Assembly (NCBI RefSeq): GCF_001514305.1
Contig: NZ_KQ949117.1
Span: 1-64,000 of the forward strand
DNA length: 64,000 bases
Source: Streptomyces dysideae
Lineage (GTDB): Bacteria; Actinomycetota; Actinomycetes; Streptomycetales; Streptomycetaceae
Direction: 5' to 3'
Part shown: positions 54,308 to 62,934 of the stretch, piece by piece
Numbering within the stretch: the first letter of the stretch is position 1
How the letters are laid out: every line of letters begins with the position of its first letter
Translations under genes and position numbers: made by a program
Notes under the pieces: model-generated
What the model saw: only the letters and a program-made list of their open reading frames with translations
Databases searched by the model: none
What the model was told of the DNA's origin: nothing

Positions 54308-54909
54308 GCCGTCATGTCCGGGCCAACCTGCGTGCGGCATGGCAACGCCCACGCGCAATCGACGGTGCCGCACCCACCCTGCAACGCGCGGAGTCTTCAC
54401 GGCCGCGCCGGCGAGCCGGTCGGCCGCCCCGGGTACGGGCGGCGGGCCCGCAGCGCGTCGGTGTGAGCAAGAACCTCAGCAGAGGATGAATCCTGGATCC
54501 GGACACGCGTTCTGCGGGCGCGGGGTGCTCGGGTGCCCCGCGTCGTGTCTCCGCGGTCCGGGATCACGCCCGGACCGAGACGGGTGGAGATCAGGACGCC
54601 GCGAGGTCGAGCCCCCGAAGTGTGGTGCCGGGGGCCGCGGTCAGGGCCTGCCGGTCTCGGCTGCCTCCTCCGCGGTCCGCAAGGATCGGCTCGCCTGATG
54701 GTGCAGGGCGTCCGCGAGCAGGCGGCGGAGCCCGACACCCGGAGTGGCGAGAGCGCGGACGTGGACGGCACTCCGGACGCAGACGGCACATGACGGCTCC
54801 GGAACTCGACCGATGCCGGCACTGAACAGGTGGCGACACGCGTGGGTTCCGGCGTCATGGCATTCAAGAATCCGCAAACCCACGCACTTCCGACATAGGC
54901 ACCCAGAAG
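54308..54909. other. No gene recognised
   Basis: About 600 bp with only unconserved open frames on both strands. Confidence 0.45.
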
Positions 54910-55098
54910 ATGGCCGCACCTGATCTGGGTGACGAGCAGTGGAGTCAGCTGCTCACCCACCTGGTCGGCGGGCAGCGCAGCGTCGTCAAGCAGACGGCGG
55001 TCCGCGTCGGCAACGTCCTGGTGATCGTCTCCGGCTTGCCGGGTCTCGTGGATGCCAACCTGGAGAAGGCACTCGCCAAGGCGGAGGCCGTCTCCTGA
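54910..55098 (+). CDS. Small conserved-looking protein of unknown function
   Basis: A 62-residue protein starting AAPDLGDEQWSQLLTHLVGG and ending LVDANLEKALAKAEAVS. An amphipathic helix, a central beta-rich stretch (TAVRVGNVLVIVSG) and a second helix are suggested. CAGAAG lies just before the ATG; the ribosome site is weak. A strong terminator 14 bp after the stop supports a real transcription unit. I do not recognise a family. Confidence 0.55.
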   Translation: MAAPDLGDEQWSQLLTHLVGGQRSVVKQTAVRVGNVLVIVSGLPGLVDANLEKALAKAEAVS

Positions 55099-55111
55099 CC
55101 ACCCTGCGGTA

Positions 55112-55145
55112 CCGGTGCCCCTCTGCCTTGGCGGAGGGGCACCGG
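55112..55145. terminator. Terminator between the small gene and the relaxase remnant
   Basis: A perfect 12-bp stem CCGGTGCCCCTC / GAGGGGCACCGG with a 10-nt loop. It can serve both converging units. Confidence 0.87.
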
Positions 55146-55158
55146 CGTATGCCCCGGA

Positions 55159-56165
55159 TTAGCGTGCGTTGCGCAGCCCGTCGTGTCGGCTTGGCGAGCG
55201 TCGGACAGTACTTCCGCCCTTCGCCGCAGCGGTGATGTGTTCGGGCATCCGGGCGGCGTCGGCGGGTAGGTCGGCCATGCGTCGCAGGCGCCACACGAGC
55301 ACGTCGCTGATCGAACCGGCGGTGTCCAGCTCCCGCCGCGCGACGGCCTCGGTCAGCAGCTCCGTCGGGTCGTAGCCGGCGCTCTCGGCGTCGGCGAGCG
55401 TGGCGGCCAGGGCGTGCCAGCCCGGTTCGGCGAGGACCTGATCCGCCAGCTCCGGCACCGCCTGACACAGGTGGACGGTCTGCCTCTGGCGCAGGGGCCG
55501 GGACAGGCGCTGGCCCTGCCGGTACAGCACGCCCAGCGGGACGCCGGCCGCTGCCCGATAGGCGGCGCGCAGGTGCTCGGCGGCCTCCCGGGCAGCGGCT
55601 GCCTGCTGAGCGTGCCCCTTCTTGGCGTGCCAGTGAGCGGCGGCCGTGACGAAGAAGAACACCATGTCGATCACCATCGCCGAGGTCGCCCCGTCCTCCC
55701 CGCGGCCGAGCGCGGGCCCGCTGTAGACGAGGTCGCGGGCTGCCCGGCGCAGGGCGCGGTCGTGCCCGCTCTCGGCTTGGATGTGGGAGCGGGTGGCCCG
55801 CTCGAACACGAAGGCTGCCTCGCGTAGTTCGGCGCGGGTGTGGGCGGCGGAGGTCTTGGCGAGCGCGTCCAGGACCTCGCCGGCCGCTGCGATGTGCGCG
55901 GCCACCTGCCTGTCCTCACCGTGGTCGACGATCATCAGCGCTTGCCACGCAGCGGTGGCAGCACTGCGTCGCGCGGCGGCCGGACCGGTCGGCGCCGGGC
56001 CGGAGGATCGGGCGGACGGTGCGTTGTCGCTTTGGTCGGCGGCGTCGCTGTCGCCGGAGAAGCGTTTGCGGATGCGGGGCAGGGACAGGTCGGGGGAGAG
56101 GGTGGAGCCTGCGTAGAACACCGGCTCCTTCTCGCCGTTGCGGTTGTCCGGGAGGGCGTCCGGCC
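55159..56165 (-). pseudogene. MobA/VirD2-type relaxase, C-terminal part
   Basis: The frame starts inside the gene (ALPDNRNGEKEPVFYAGSTL) and runs through VFERATRSHIQAESGHDRAL, AMVIDMVFFFVTAAAHWHAK and LDTAGSISDVLVWRLRRMAD to the stop. This matches my memory of the C-terminal half of Streptomyces plasmid and integrative-element relaxases. The N-terminal nuclease domain, with its Tyr and HxH metal site, is absent; unrelated sequence begins near 56166. It is a fossil of a mobilisation function inside the island. Confidence 0.8.
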
Positions 56166-56600
56166 GCGGGCCTGCGCTACGACGGCGACACCCTGTATCT
56201 GCCGAAGGTCCCGCTCAACAACGGCCAGCACTTCGAAGTGCTGGCCCTGCTGACCGGAGGGGCGGTCGGCGACGACGTCGAGGTGAGTGGCGGTATCCGC
56301 GACGGCGAGGTGAAGCGCAACCAGAGTCTGGGCTTCCGGCAGCCGACCGTCAGTCACCATCTGAAGGTCATGACCGAGGCGGGCCTGTTGAACCGCGAGC
56401 GCCGCGGCACCTGGTCCTGGTACTCGGTGAACTACGACGGCCTGAACCGAGTGCGCGCGATCTTGGACCCCCCGTCGGCGATCTCGCGATGGCGGCCTCC
56501 AGCCAGGTGTAGTCCGCAGCGTTCCTCGAAGGCGCCGGTCAAGCCGTGCGTCTGTATGGATTCGTGCGCGGCGAAGGGAGCGGCCTTCCGCGGGGCCGCC
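56166..56600 (+). pseudogene. Chimeric remnant: unknown fragment joined to an ArsR helix-turn-helix
   Basis: The frame reads LRYDGDTLYLPKVPLNNGQHF (unknown family), then near 56325 continues into FRQPTVSHHLKVMTEAGLLN and RRGTWSWYSVNYDGL. This is the recognition helix and wing of an ArsR-family repressor of the kind used in arsenic operons. No metal-binding N-terminal helices are present. It faces the trxA end of the arsenic cluster. Confidence 0.72.
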
Positions 56601-56642
56601 CCCTTCACTGCGTGACGGCGCTCATCGCGTGATGCCGCCGGC

Positions 56643-56966
56643 TCAGCCGAGGTAGTCGGCGAGGTCGCGCTCCAGTGCGGCCTTCGGCTTGGCGCCGACG
56701 ATGGTCTTGGCGAGTTCGCCGCCGACGTAGACGTTCATCGTGGGGATGGACATCACGCCGAACTGCGCGGCGGTGGCCGGGTTCTCGTCGATGTTCAGTT
56801 TGACGATCTCGATCTTGCCGCCGTGCTCGGCCACGATCGCCTCCAGTGAGGGGGTGAGCTGGCGGCACGGGCCGCACCAGGCCGCCCAGAAGTCGACGAG
56901 CACGGGCTTGTCGCTGGTGAGGACGTCCTGCTCGAAGGAGTCGTCGGTGACATTCTTGAGGGCCAT
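56643..56966 (-). CDS. trxA: Thioredoxin
   Basis: A 107-residue thioredoxin of normal length with the redox motif in VDFWAAWCGPCRQLTP (near residue 32) and the cis-proline loop SIPTMNVY. It is the third gene of the arsC-trxB-trxA run, 33 bp after trxB. Family knowledge: it reduces the disulfide of the thioredoxin-coupled arsenate reductase encoded upstream. A dedicated copy here frees arsenate detoxification from the housekeeping pool. Confidence 0.95.
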   Translation of the reverse strand: MALKNVTDDSFEQDVLTSDKPVLVDFWAAWCGPCRQLTPSLEAIVAEHGGKIEIVKLNIDENPATAAQFGVMSIPTMNVYVGGELAKTIVGAKPKAALERDLADYLG

Positions 56967-56999
56967 GTTGCTTTCCTCGTGTGCGTGGGGCGGGTGCCG

Positions 57000-57986
57000 T
57001 CAGACGGTGACGGCCTCGGCCGGTACGGGCTGGGCGTCGGCGAGGGCGGCAAGGTACCGCTCGGCGTCCAGGGCTGCTGCACAGCCGGAGCCCGCAGCGG
57101 TGATCGCCTGCCTGTAGGTGTGGTCGACCACGTCACCGGCGCCGAAGACGCCGGGGATGTTCGTGCGCGTGGAGGGGGAGGCGACCTTGAGGTAGCCCTC
57201 GTCGTCCAGGTCCAGCTGGCCGGTGACCAAGTCGGTGCGCGGGTCGTGGCCGATGGCGACGAAGAGGCCGGTGGCCGGGAGCTGTGAGGTCTCGCCGGTG
57301 ACGGTGTCGCGCAGGGTGAGCCCGGCGAGCTTGCCGCCCGCCTCGTGGATCTCGGCGACCTCGCGGTTCCAGGCGAAGGAGATCTTCGGGTCGCCGAAGG
57401 CCCGGTCCTGCATGGTCTTGGAGGCCCGCAGGGTGTCGCGGCGGTGGACGATGGTCACGGACTTGGCGAAGCGGGAGAGGAAGGTGGCCTCCTCCATCGC
57501 GGTGTCACCGCCGCCGACCACCACGATGTCGTGCTCGCGGAAGAAGAAGCCGTCGCAGGTCGCGCAGTACGACACGCCCCGGCCGGAGAGCGCGTCCTCG
57601 CCCGGCAGGCCCAGCTTGCGGTGCTGCGAGCCGGTCGCCACGATCACGGCCTTCGCCCGGTGGACCGTACCCGCGCTGTCCGTTACGGTCTTGACGGCGC
57701 CGGTGAGGTCGACCTCGACGACGTCGTCGGGAACGAGCTCGGCGCCGAAACGCTCGGCCTGGGCCCGCATGTTCTCCATCAGCTCCGGGCCCATGATGCC
57801 GTCGCGGAAGCCGGGGAAGTTCTCCACCTCGGTCGTCTGCACCAGCGCGCCTCCGGCCGTGACCGCGCCCTCGAAGACCAGCGGCTTCAGCGAAGCGCGG
57901 GCGGTGTAGAGAGCGGCGGTGTATCCCGCGGGGCCGGAACCGATGACGATGACGTTGCGGATGTCCGTAGTCGTGCTCGTGCTCAT
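57000..57986 (-). CDS. trxB: Thioredoxin reductase (ArsT-like)
   Basis: A 328-residue low-molecular-weight thioredoxin reductase. Seen are the FAD motif VIGSGPAGYTAALYTARA, the active-site pair YCATCDGF (near residue 140), the NADPH motif VVGGGDTAMEEATF and the C-terminal FAD segment GVFGAGDVVDHTYRQ. ATG at 57986 overlaps the arsC stop (ATGA). In the Streptomyces linear-plasmid arsenic cluster described as arsRBOCT, the equivalent gene is called arsT. It reduces the adjacent thioredoxin with NADPH. Confidence 0.95.
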   Translation of the reverse strand: MSTSTTTDIRNVIVIGSGPAGYTAALYTARASLKPLVFEGAVTAGGALVQTTEVENFPGFRDGIMGPELMENMRAQAERFGAELVPDDVVEVDLTGAVKTVTDSAGTVHRAKAVIVATGSQHRKLGLPGEDALSGRGVSYCATCDGFFFREHDIVVVGGGDTAMEEATFLSRFAKSVTIVHRRDTLRASKTMQDRAFGDPKISFAWNREVAEIHEAGGKLAGLTLRDTVTGETSQLPATGLFVAIGHDPRTDLVTGQLDLDDEGYLKVASPSTRTNIPGVFGAGDVVDHTYRQAITAAGSGCAAALDAERYLAALADAQPVPAEAVTV

Positions 57987-58396
57987 GCCTGCGGCTCCGG
58001 CGCGATCTCCTTGATCAGGCCCTCGACGAGCACCTTGATCTCGTCCCGGATCGGACGCACCGCCTCGACGCCCTGGCCGGCGGGGTCGTCCAGCTGCCAG
58101 TCCAGGTACCGCTTGCCGGGGAAGACGGGGCAGGTGTCGCCGCAGCCCATGGTGATGCAGACGTCGGACTCCTTCACGGCGTCGACGGTGAGCATCTTCG
58201 GAACCTCGGTGGAGATATCGATGCCGACCTCACGCATGGCCTCGACGGCGGCCGGGTTCACGCCGGCGCCCGGGTTGGAGCCGGCGGAACGGACCTCGAC
58301 ACGGTCCCCGGCCAGGTGGGTCAGCCACGCGGCGGCCATCTGGGAACGGCCGGCGTTGTGGACACAGACGAACAGCACGGAGGGCTTGTCGGACAT
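57983..58396 (-). CDS. arsC: Thioredoxin-coupled arsenate reductase
   Basis: A 137-residue enzyme with the low-molecular-weight phosphatase fold. The P-loop FVCVHNAGRSQ holds nucleophile Cys11, and the C-terminal GCGDTCP (Cys85 and Cys89, with Cys80 nearby) is the redox relay. It reduces arsenate to arsenite in the cytoplasm for export by the divergent ACR3. The Cys pattern is that of the thioredoxin-dependent actinobacterial class, which fits the genes directly downstream. GGAGGG precedes the ATG at 58396. Divergent from arsR with operator-like repeats between them. Confidence 0.95.
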   Translation of the reverse strand: MSDKPSVLFVCVHNAGRSQMAAAWLTHLAGDRVEVRSAGSNPGAGVNPAAVEAMREVGIDISTEVPKMLTVDAVKESDVCITMGCGDTCPVFPGKRYLDWQLDDPAGQGVEAVRPIRDEIKVLVEGLIKEIAPEPQA

Positions 58397-58458
58397 CAGG
58401 AGGGTCTCACTTGTCTCGCGACGGCATAAGGCGTGAATGACTTCAGTACCCGGTGGTG

Positions 58459-58512
58459 TCAGTCACCACTGATGTGAGAGTATCAGTCCATGATGACGTC
58501 AGTCGACACTGA
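58459..58512. promoter_or_regulatory. ArsR operator repeats between arsC and arsR
   Basis: TCAGT-N4-ACTGA occurs at 58459-58472 and again at 58499-58512 within the first codons of arsR. ACTGAT-N8-ATCAGT (58468-58487) links them. This array would let ArsR cover both divergent promoters. Confidence 0.75.
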
Positions 58513-58798
58513 TCTGATCCGGGTTCTGGCCGACCCGCTCAGGCTTCGAATCGTGACCCTGCTCGCCCGCGAGACGCTGTGCACCAGCCACTTGGTGGAG
58601 GAGACCGGTGCCAAGCAGACCAACCTCTCCAACCATCTGAGAGTGCTGCGCGAGGCCGGGGTCGTCGAGACCGAGCCCTGCGGCCGGTACACGTACTACA
58701 AGCTGCTCCCGGACGTCATCGCCCAGCTCGCCGGCCAGTTCGCCGACCTGGCCGAGTCCGCCCGTACCGCGAACGAGAACAAGAGGGCCTGCCCGTGA
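58490..58798 (+). CDS. arsR: ArsR-family arsenite-responsive repressor
   Basis: A 102-residue winged-helix repressor. It has IRVLADPLRLRIVTLLARET, the recognition helix TGAKQTNLSNHLRVLREAGV and the wing GRYTYYKL. Cysteines are at ETLCTSH (near residue 33), EPCGRYT and the extreme C-terminus (RACP). The classical ELCVCDL pair is not present, so arsenite is probably held by another Cys set. Start at 58490 or 58493; no strong ribosome site. The stop overlaps the GTG of acr3. The operator repeats are at its start. Confidence 0.93.
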   Translation: MMTSVDTDLIRVLADPLRLRIVTLLARETLCTSHLVEETGAKQTNLSNHLRVLREAGVVETEPCGRYTYYKLLPDVIAQLAGQFADLAESARTANENKRACP

Positions 58799-59880
58799 CC
58801 CGCACCGAAACACCCGCGACCGTGGAGGAGTCCTCGGTCGTCGCGAAGCTCTCCACGCTGGACCGCTTCCTCGCGGTGTGGATCCTGATCGCCATGGCCC
58901 TCGGCCTCGGCCTCGGCCGTGCCATCCCCGGCCTGAACGACGCCCTGGCCAAGGTCGAGATCGGCGGCATCTCCCTGCCGATCGCCGTCGGCCTGCTCAT
59001 CATGATGTACCCGGTCCTGGCCAAGGTCCGCTACGACAAGCTCGACGCCGTCACCGGCGACAAGCCGCTCATGATCTCCTCGCTGGTCATCAACTGGATC
59101 GTCGGCCCGGCGGTGATGTTCGCGCTGGCCTGGATCTTCCTGTCTGACCTGCCCGAGTACCGCACCGGCCTGATCATCGTCGGACTCGCCCGCTGCATCG
59201 CCATGGTCATCATCTGGAACGACCTGGCCTGCGGCGACCGGGAGGCGGCTGCCGTCCTGGTGGCGCTGAACTCGGTCTTCCAGGTTCTGGCGTTCGGCCT
59301 GCTCGGCTGGTTCTACCTCGACCTGCTGCCCGGCTGGCTGGGTCTGGGCGACGGCGAGCACCTCGACATCTCCATGTGGAAGATCGCCCTGAACGTCGTC
59401 ATCTTCCTCGGCGTCCCGCTGCTGGCAGGTTTCCTCACCCGCCGCATCGGCGAGCAGAAGCTGGGCCGCGAGAAGTACGAGTCCGACTTCCTGCCGAAGA
59501 TCGGCCCGTGGGCCCTGTACGGCCTGCTCTTCACGATCGTCATCCTCTTCGCCCTGCAGGGGAAGACCATCACCTCGCAGCCGCTGGACGTGGCCCGCAT
59601 CGCGCTGCCACTGCTGGTGTACTTCGCGGTGATGTGGTTCGGCACGTTCGCCCTCGGCAAGGTCATAGGCCTGGCCTACGACCGCACGGCGACCCTCGCC
59701 TTCACCGCGGCCGGCAACAACTTCGAGCTGGCCATCGCGGTCGCCATCGCCACCTTCGGCGTCACCTCCGGCCAGGCGCTGTCCGGTGTCGTCGGTCCGC
59801 TCATCGAGGTCCCGGTCCTGGTCGCGCTGGTGTACGTGTCGCTGGCCTGGCGGCGCAAGTTCAGCACCGCCCAGCGCTGA
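58795..59880 (+). CDS. acr3: ACR3-family arsenite efflux permease
   Basis: A 361-residue membrane protein with about ten helices. The conserved Cys of TM4 is in GLARCIAMVIIWNDLACGDREA, and the family stretches PIAVGLLIMMYPVLAKVRYD and FTAAGNNFELAIAVAIATFG are present; the last includes the Glu needed for transport. The GTG start at 58795 overlaps the arsR stop (GTGA). It exports arsenite using the proton gradient. With arsC, trxB and trxA it forms a complete resistance set. A flavin monooxygenase arsO is not adjacent, but a remnant is at 22332. Confidence 0.95.
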   Translation: MTRTETPATVEESSVVAKLSTLDRFLAVWILIAMALGLGLGRAIPGLNDALAKVEIGGISLPIAVGLLIMMYPVLAKVRYDKLDAVTGDKPLMISSLVINWIVGPAVMFALAWIFLSDLPEYRTGLIIVGLARCIAMVIIWNDLACGDREAAAVLVALNSVFQVLAFGLLGWFYLDLLPGWLGLGDGEHLDISMWKIALNVVIFLGVPLLAGFLTRRIGEQKLGREKYESDFLPKIGPWALYGLLFTIVILFALQGKTITSQPLDVARIALPLLVYFAVMWFGTFALGKVIGLAYDRTATLAFTAAGNNFELAIAVAIATFGVTSGQALSGVVGPLIEVPVLVALVYVSLAWRRKFSTAQR

Positions 59881-59986
59881 CACCGGCACCGTAGGAGAGC
59901 TGATGAACTGCCTGGACACCTCACGTGTTCAAGCCGGAGTGCGGGCAGGGGAACTGGGCCTGACCCGCAGGTGATCAACGCCAAGC

Positions 59987-60394
59987 TCAGACATCCTTGA
60001 TCTGGACGCGGTCGCCGCACAGTTTCGACCAGTCGTCGCGGTCCGAAGTCAGCACCAGGACGGGCGCCGGGACGCGGAGCGCCATCGCGGCGACGAGAGC
60101 ATCGACGGCGTACTTGTGGCCGTGCAGGCCGCCGGCGTCGCTCAGCAGCTGTACCGCGGTGAGGCTGTCCGCCTGGGTGACGTCCTGGACCTGAAGACGG
60201 GAGAGCACCCAGTGCAGCCGGGCGGTATCCGTCTTGCCGTAGACGGCCTCCACCACCGTCGGAGCCGACACGAGGACGGGCACACCGACGCGCCGGGCGG
60301 CTTCGATCCGGGTGACCATCAGGTGGTCGTTGCGCAGGAGCAGCGACAGCGCCTGGGAATCCAGAACCAGGGACCTGGCCGCGGGTGCCTTCAT
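59987..60394 (-). CDS. PIN-domain toxin (VapC-like)
   Basis: A 135-residue PIN-domain protein with acidic positions in SLVLDSQALSLLL, APTVVEAVYG, HKYAVDALVAAMAL and LVLTSDRDDW. ATG at 60394 overlaps the antitoxin stop. It belongs to a third, separate toxin-antitoxin family in this window; only the acid spacing is shared with the other two. Intact. Confidence 0.91.
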   Translation of the reverse strand: MKAPAARSLVLDSQALSLLLRNDHLMVTRIEAARRVGVPVLVSAPTVVEAVYGKTDTARLHWVLSRLQVQDVTQADSLTAVQLLSDAGGLHGHKYAVDALVAAMALRVPAPVLVLTSDRDDWSKLCGDRVQIKDV

Positions 60395-60675
60395 GCGGCG
60401 CTGTCGCCGGACGCGTACGGCGCCGGTGCGTCACCGAACAGTTCGCGCTGCGCCGCCTGGATTTCGGCCTCGCTCAGCGGCTCGTGCTCGGCTTCGTAGG
60501 CGGTCACGATCTCGGCGAGGCCGTCCATCGCCAGCTGATGCCGGACCGCCGCGGTCACGTACGCGGACACGCCGCGCTTGCCGGTGCGCGTTCGCAGAGC
60601 ACCGAGGAGTTCTGAGGGCATCGAGACGGAGATGTTCTCCGTGCCACCGGGGCGGGGTGACTTCATTGGGGCCAT
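60391..60675 (-). CDS. Ribbon-helix-helix antitoxin of the third TA pair
   Basis: A 94-residue protein. The RHH region reads GTENISVSMPSELLGALRTR then VSAYVTAAVRHQL, and the acidic C-terminal region EHEPLSEAEIQAAQRELFGD should neutralise the toxin. In-frame ATGs at 60675 and 60666 are both possible. A CTAGTACATCGAC sequence just upstream recalls the GTACAT elements before the other two antitoxin genes. The TGA overlaps the toxin ATG. Confidence 0.87.
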   Translation of the reverse strand: MAPMKSPRPGGTENISVSMPSELLGALRTRTGKRGVSAYVTAAVRHQLAMDGLAEIVTAYEAEHEPLSEAEIQAAQRELFGDAPAPYASGDSAA

Positions 60676-61074
60676 TCTAGTACATCGACTATTACAGCGT
60701 CTGGTGTGCTGCGCAGCCTGCATCCGGCGCGGGCGTTGACGTGTAATCCAGGCACCGCCCCGTAACGACCAGCGCGATCGTTACGGCATCGGACTGTCCA
60801 GGCCCGACCGGACACCCAGGGGCAGGAGACTCTGCCCATCAGCGGCCTCCGGCCGTGGGCCGGAGGCCGCATTCCTGGACCACGCATCAGATGCGTGCCG
60901 CCCGGACGCGGAGCGAGAGCGGGCGACCCGGGAGTACCTCCCACGCCCCTGATGAGGGTCTGTCGCGAAAAGGGGCGCCGATTCATGACAGCACCCGCGC
61001 GCCGCCCTGAGGTGACGCGCCGATGGCTCACTGATCACATCGCTCTTCGCGTAGCCCGGTCGCCCGGCCCGGTT
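60676..61074. other. No gene between TA pair and GH43 gene
   Basis: About 400 bp without a supported gene. It contains the hairpin at 60842 and a partial GC-hairpin repeat near 60937. Confidence 0.45.
60842..60870. terminator. Strong hairpin downstream of GH43 region
   Basis: A perfect 13-bp stem GCGGCCTCCGGCC / GGCCGGAGGCCGC with a 3-nt loop. Confidence 0.7.
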
Positions 61075-61100
61075 CCGGTCCCTCGCGGAAACCGGACCGG
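61075..61100 (-). terminator. Hairpin just after the GH43 stop
   Basis: CCGGTCC / GGACCGG with a 12-nt loop, 16 bp past the stop codon. Confidence 0.55.
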
Positions 61101-61115
61101 TGCGTCCGGCCGGTC

Positions 61116-62561
61116 CTACTCCTTGTAGAAGGTGGCGTCCTGCCGGGCGACGGTGGTGGTCACCGGCTGGGTGTAGAGCAGGTAGTTGTAGTGCCGGATG
61201 TAGCGGCCGGGGAAGTTGAACGACTCGTACGACACAGCCGCGGGGTCGGCGAGACCGGCCCGCTCGTGGAACGAGGCGTCGTTGTCGAACAGGGTGCTGC
61301 CGTCGTCCTTCTCCACCCACACCTCGTTGTTCTTGTGGCGCAGGTAGTAGCCGGGGAAGTTGGCCGATTCGAGGGAGACCGTGCCGTTGCCGGCCAGGCC
61401 GGGGACGACGCGGAACTGCGAGTCGGCGAGTTCGGTGACGTTGGACTCGGTCTTGGCCCGGAACTCCCAGTGCCGGATGAACTTGTCCGGGAAGTTGTAC
61501 GAGGAGAAGCGGACGGGGGTGACACCGTCGGCGACGGGGATGCCGAAGTTGGGCGTGCCGTCGGCGTTCCAGTACACCTTCTGGTAGCGGGTGCGGCGGT
61601 TGGGGTCCTTGAGCGGGTCGCCGACGATGTCCTTGTAGTTGCGGGCGTGGTAGACGAGGATGTCCGACTTGCCGTCCTCGGAGACCGTGAAGGAGTTGTG
61701 GCCGGGGCCGTACTGGCTGGTCTTGTCGTTGCTCTTGAGGACCGGCGTGGGAGTCTTGCTCCAGGAGGCCGGGTTCATCAGGTCGGCGGTGGCGTCGGCG
61801 GTCAGCAGACCGAGGCAGTAGTTGGCGTTGGTGGCGCTGGCCGAGTAGGTCATGAAGACCTTGCCGTTCTTCTGGATGACGGCCGGGCCCTCGTTGACGC
61901 GGGCGCCGGCCGTCTCCCAGGCGTACTGGGGCTTGGAGATCATGGCCGGGGTGCCCTCGATGGTCCAGGGGTTGGCCATCTTCGCCAGGTACAGTTGCGT
62001 GCCCTTGCCGAACGCCGGGTCCTCCTGGGCCCAGCTCAGGTAGCGGGTGCCGTTGTGCGTGAACGTGGTGGCGTCCAGCGAGAAGGTGTCCATGGGCAGG
62101 CTGATCCTGCCCTTCTCGGTCCAGGTGCCGGTGATCGGGTTGGCGGCGCTGGTCTCCAGGACGTACGGGCGGATCCGCCAGATGTCGTTGGACCAGCCGG
62201 CCGTGAAGTAGATGTACCACTTGCCGTCGATGAAGTGGATCTCCGGGGCCCAGATGTGGGCGCCCATCTCACCGGTGGCGTGCTTGGTCCAGATCGTGGT
62301 CTCCGGGGCCGTGGCGAGGCCCTGGAGGGTGGTCGCCCGGCGCATGACGATCCTGTCGTACGCGGGGACCGTGGCGGTGAAGTAGTAGAAGCCGTCGGTG
62401 TGCTTGAAGATGTGCGGGTCGGCGCGCTGCTCGGCTATCGGGTTGGTGAAGGTGACGGCGGGGGACGCGGGCACGGCGGCCTGGGCGGGGGTGGTCCCGG
62501 TGGTGAGCACGGCGAGCGCGGCCGCCGCGGCCACCAGAACCCGTCTGGCGAGATGTCTCAT
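61116..62561 (-). CDS. Secreted GH43 alpha-L-arabinofuranosidase-type enzyme with CBM42
   Basis: A 481-residue secreted enzyme. The signal peptide is MRHLARRVLVAAAAALAVLT with cleavage near AQA. The GH43 five-bladed propeller has the general base in EQRADPHIFKHTDGFYYF, the pKa-modulating Asp in SLDATTF and the acid in ARVNEGPAVI. A C-terminal CBM42 (AbfB beta-trefoil) contains three repeats: SSYNFPDKFIRH, ESANFPGYYLRHK and ESFNFPGRYIRHY. CBM42 binds arabinofuranose side chains. ATG at 62561 gives the signal peptide. It should release L-arabinose from plant polysaccharide, complementing the GH74 and GH29 enzymes. Confidence 0.92.
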   Translation of the reverse strand: MRHLARRVLVAAAAALAVLTTGTTPAQAAVPASPAVTFTNPIAEQRADPHIFKHTDGFYYFTATVPAYDRIVMRRATTLQGLATAPETTIWTKHATGEMGAHIWAPEIHFIDGKWYIYFTAGWSNDIWRIRPYVLETSAANPITGTWTEKGRISLPMDTFSLDATTFTHNGTRYLSWAQEDPAFGKGTQLYLAKMANPWTIEGTPAMISKPQYAWETAGARVNEGPAVIQKNGKVFMTYSASATNANYCLGLLTADATADLMNPASWSKTPTPVLKSNDKTSQYGPGHNSFTVSEDGKSDILVYHARNYKDIVGDPLKDPNRRTRYQKVYWNADGTPNFGIPVADGVTPVRFSSYNFPDKFIRHWEFRAKTESNVTELADSQFRVVPGLAGNGTVSLESANFPGYYLRHKNNEVWVEKDDGSTLFDNDASFHERAGLADPAAVSYESFNFPGRYIRHYNYLLYTQPVTTTVARQDATFYKE

Positions 62562-62584
62562 GTTTCTGTTGCGGCCCTTCGGGA

Positions 62585-62760
62585 TCAGGCGGCCGTGGGG
62601 ACGAGCCGCCACTGCTGGCAGGTGTTGCTGAGCCAGCGCCACCGGCGTACGTCGGTACCGTTGGCGTGCCGCGGTCGGCGACGTCCATGACCTTGCCGAT
62701 GAGGCGTTGACGATGCGGGCGTAGTCGCCGCCGAGGTAGACCAGGCCGAACAATGTTCGA
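62585..62760 (-). pseudogene. Ricin-type CBM13 C-terminal remnant
   Basis: Two frames give DYARIVNASSGKVMDVADRG and then NGTDVRRWRWLSNTCQQWRLVPTAA, the last repeat of a ricin-B/CBM13 domain ending a lost secreted enzyme. A frameshift lies near 62665 (around NGT). Confidence 0.7.
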
Positions 62761-62934
62761 CAGTACGAACGGCGTGCGGAACTGCGGACGAAACGTAAAG
62801 GCGGCTCAGGCGCGGCGTCAATGGGTGGAACGAAACCGATATCCCGAACGCCGCCGACCACCCGAGAAGCCACTATCAGCCACACGACAAGCCACTTCGA
62901 ACTGCTGCCGGCGCCGGAACGGATATTGCCACCG

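Noticed and set aside
54397..54960. Possible minus-strand gene of 187 codons
   Set aside because: No recognisable domain, Arg/Pro-rich composition of a random high-GC frame, and it crosses the start of the better supported small gene at 54910.
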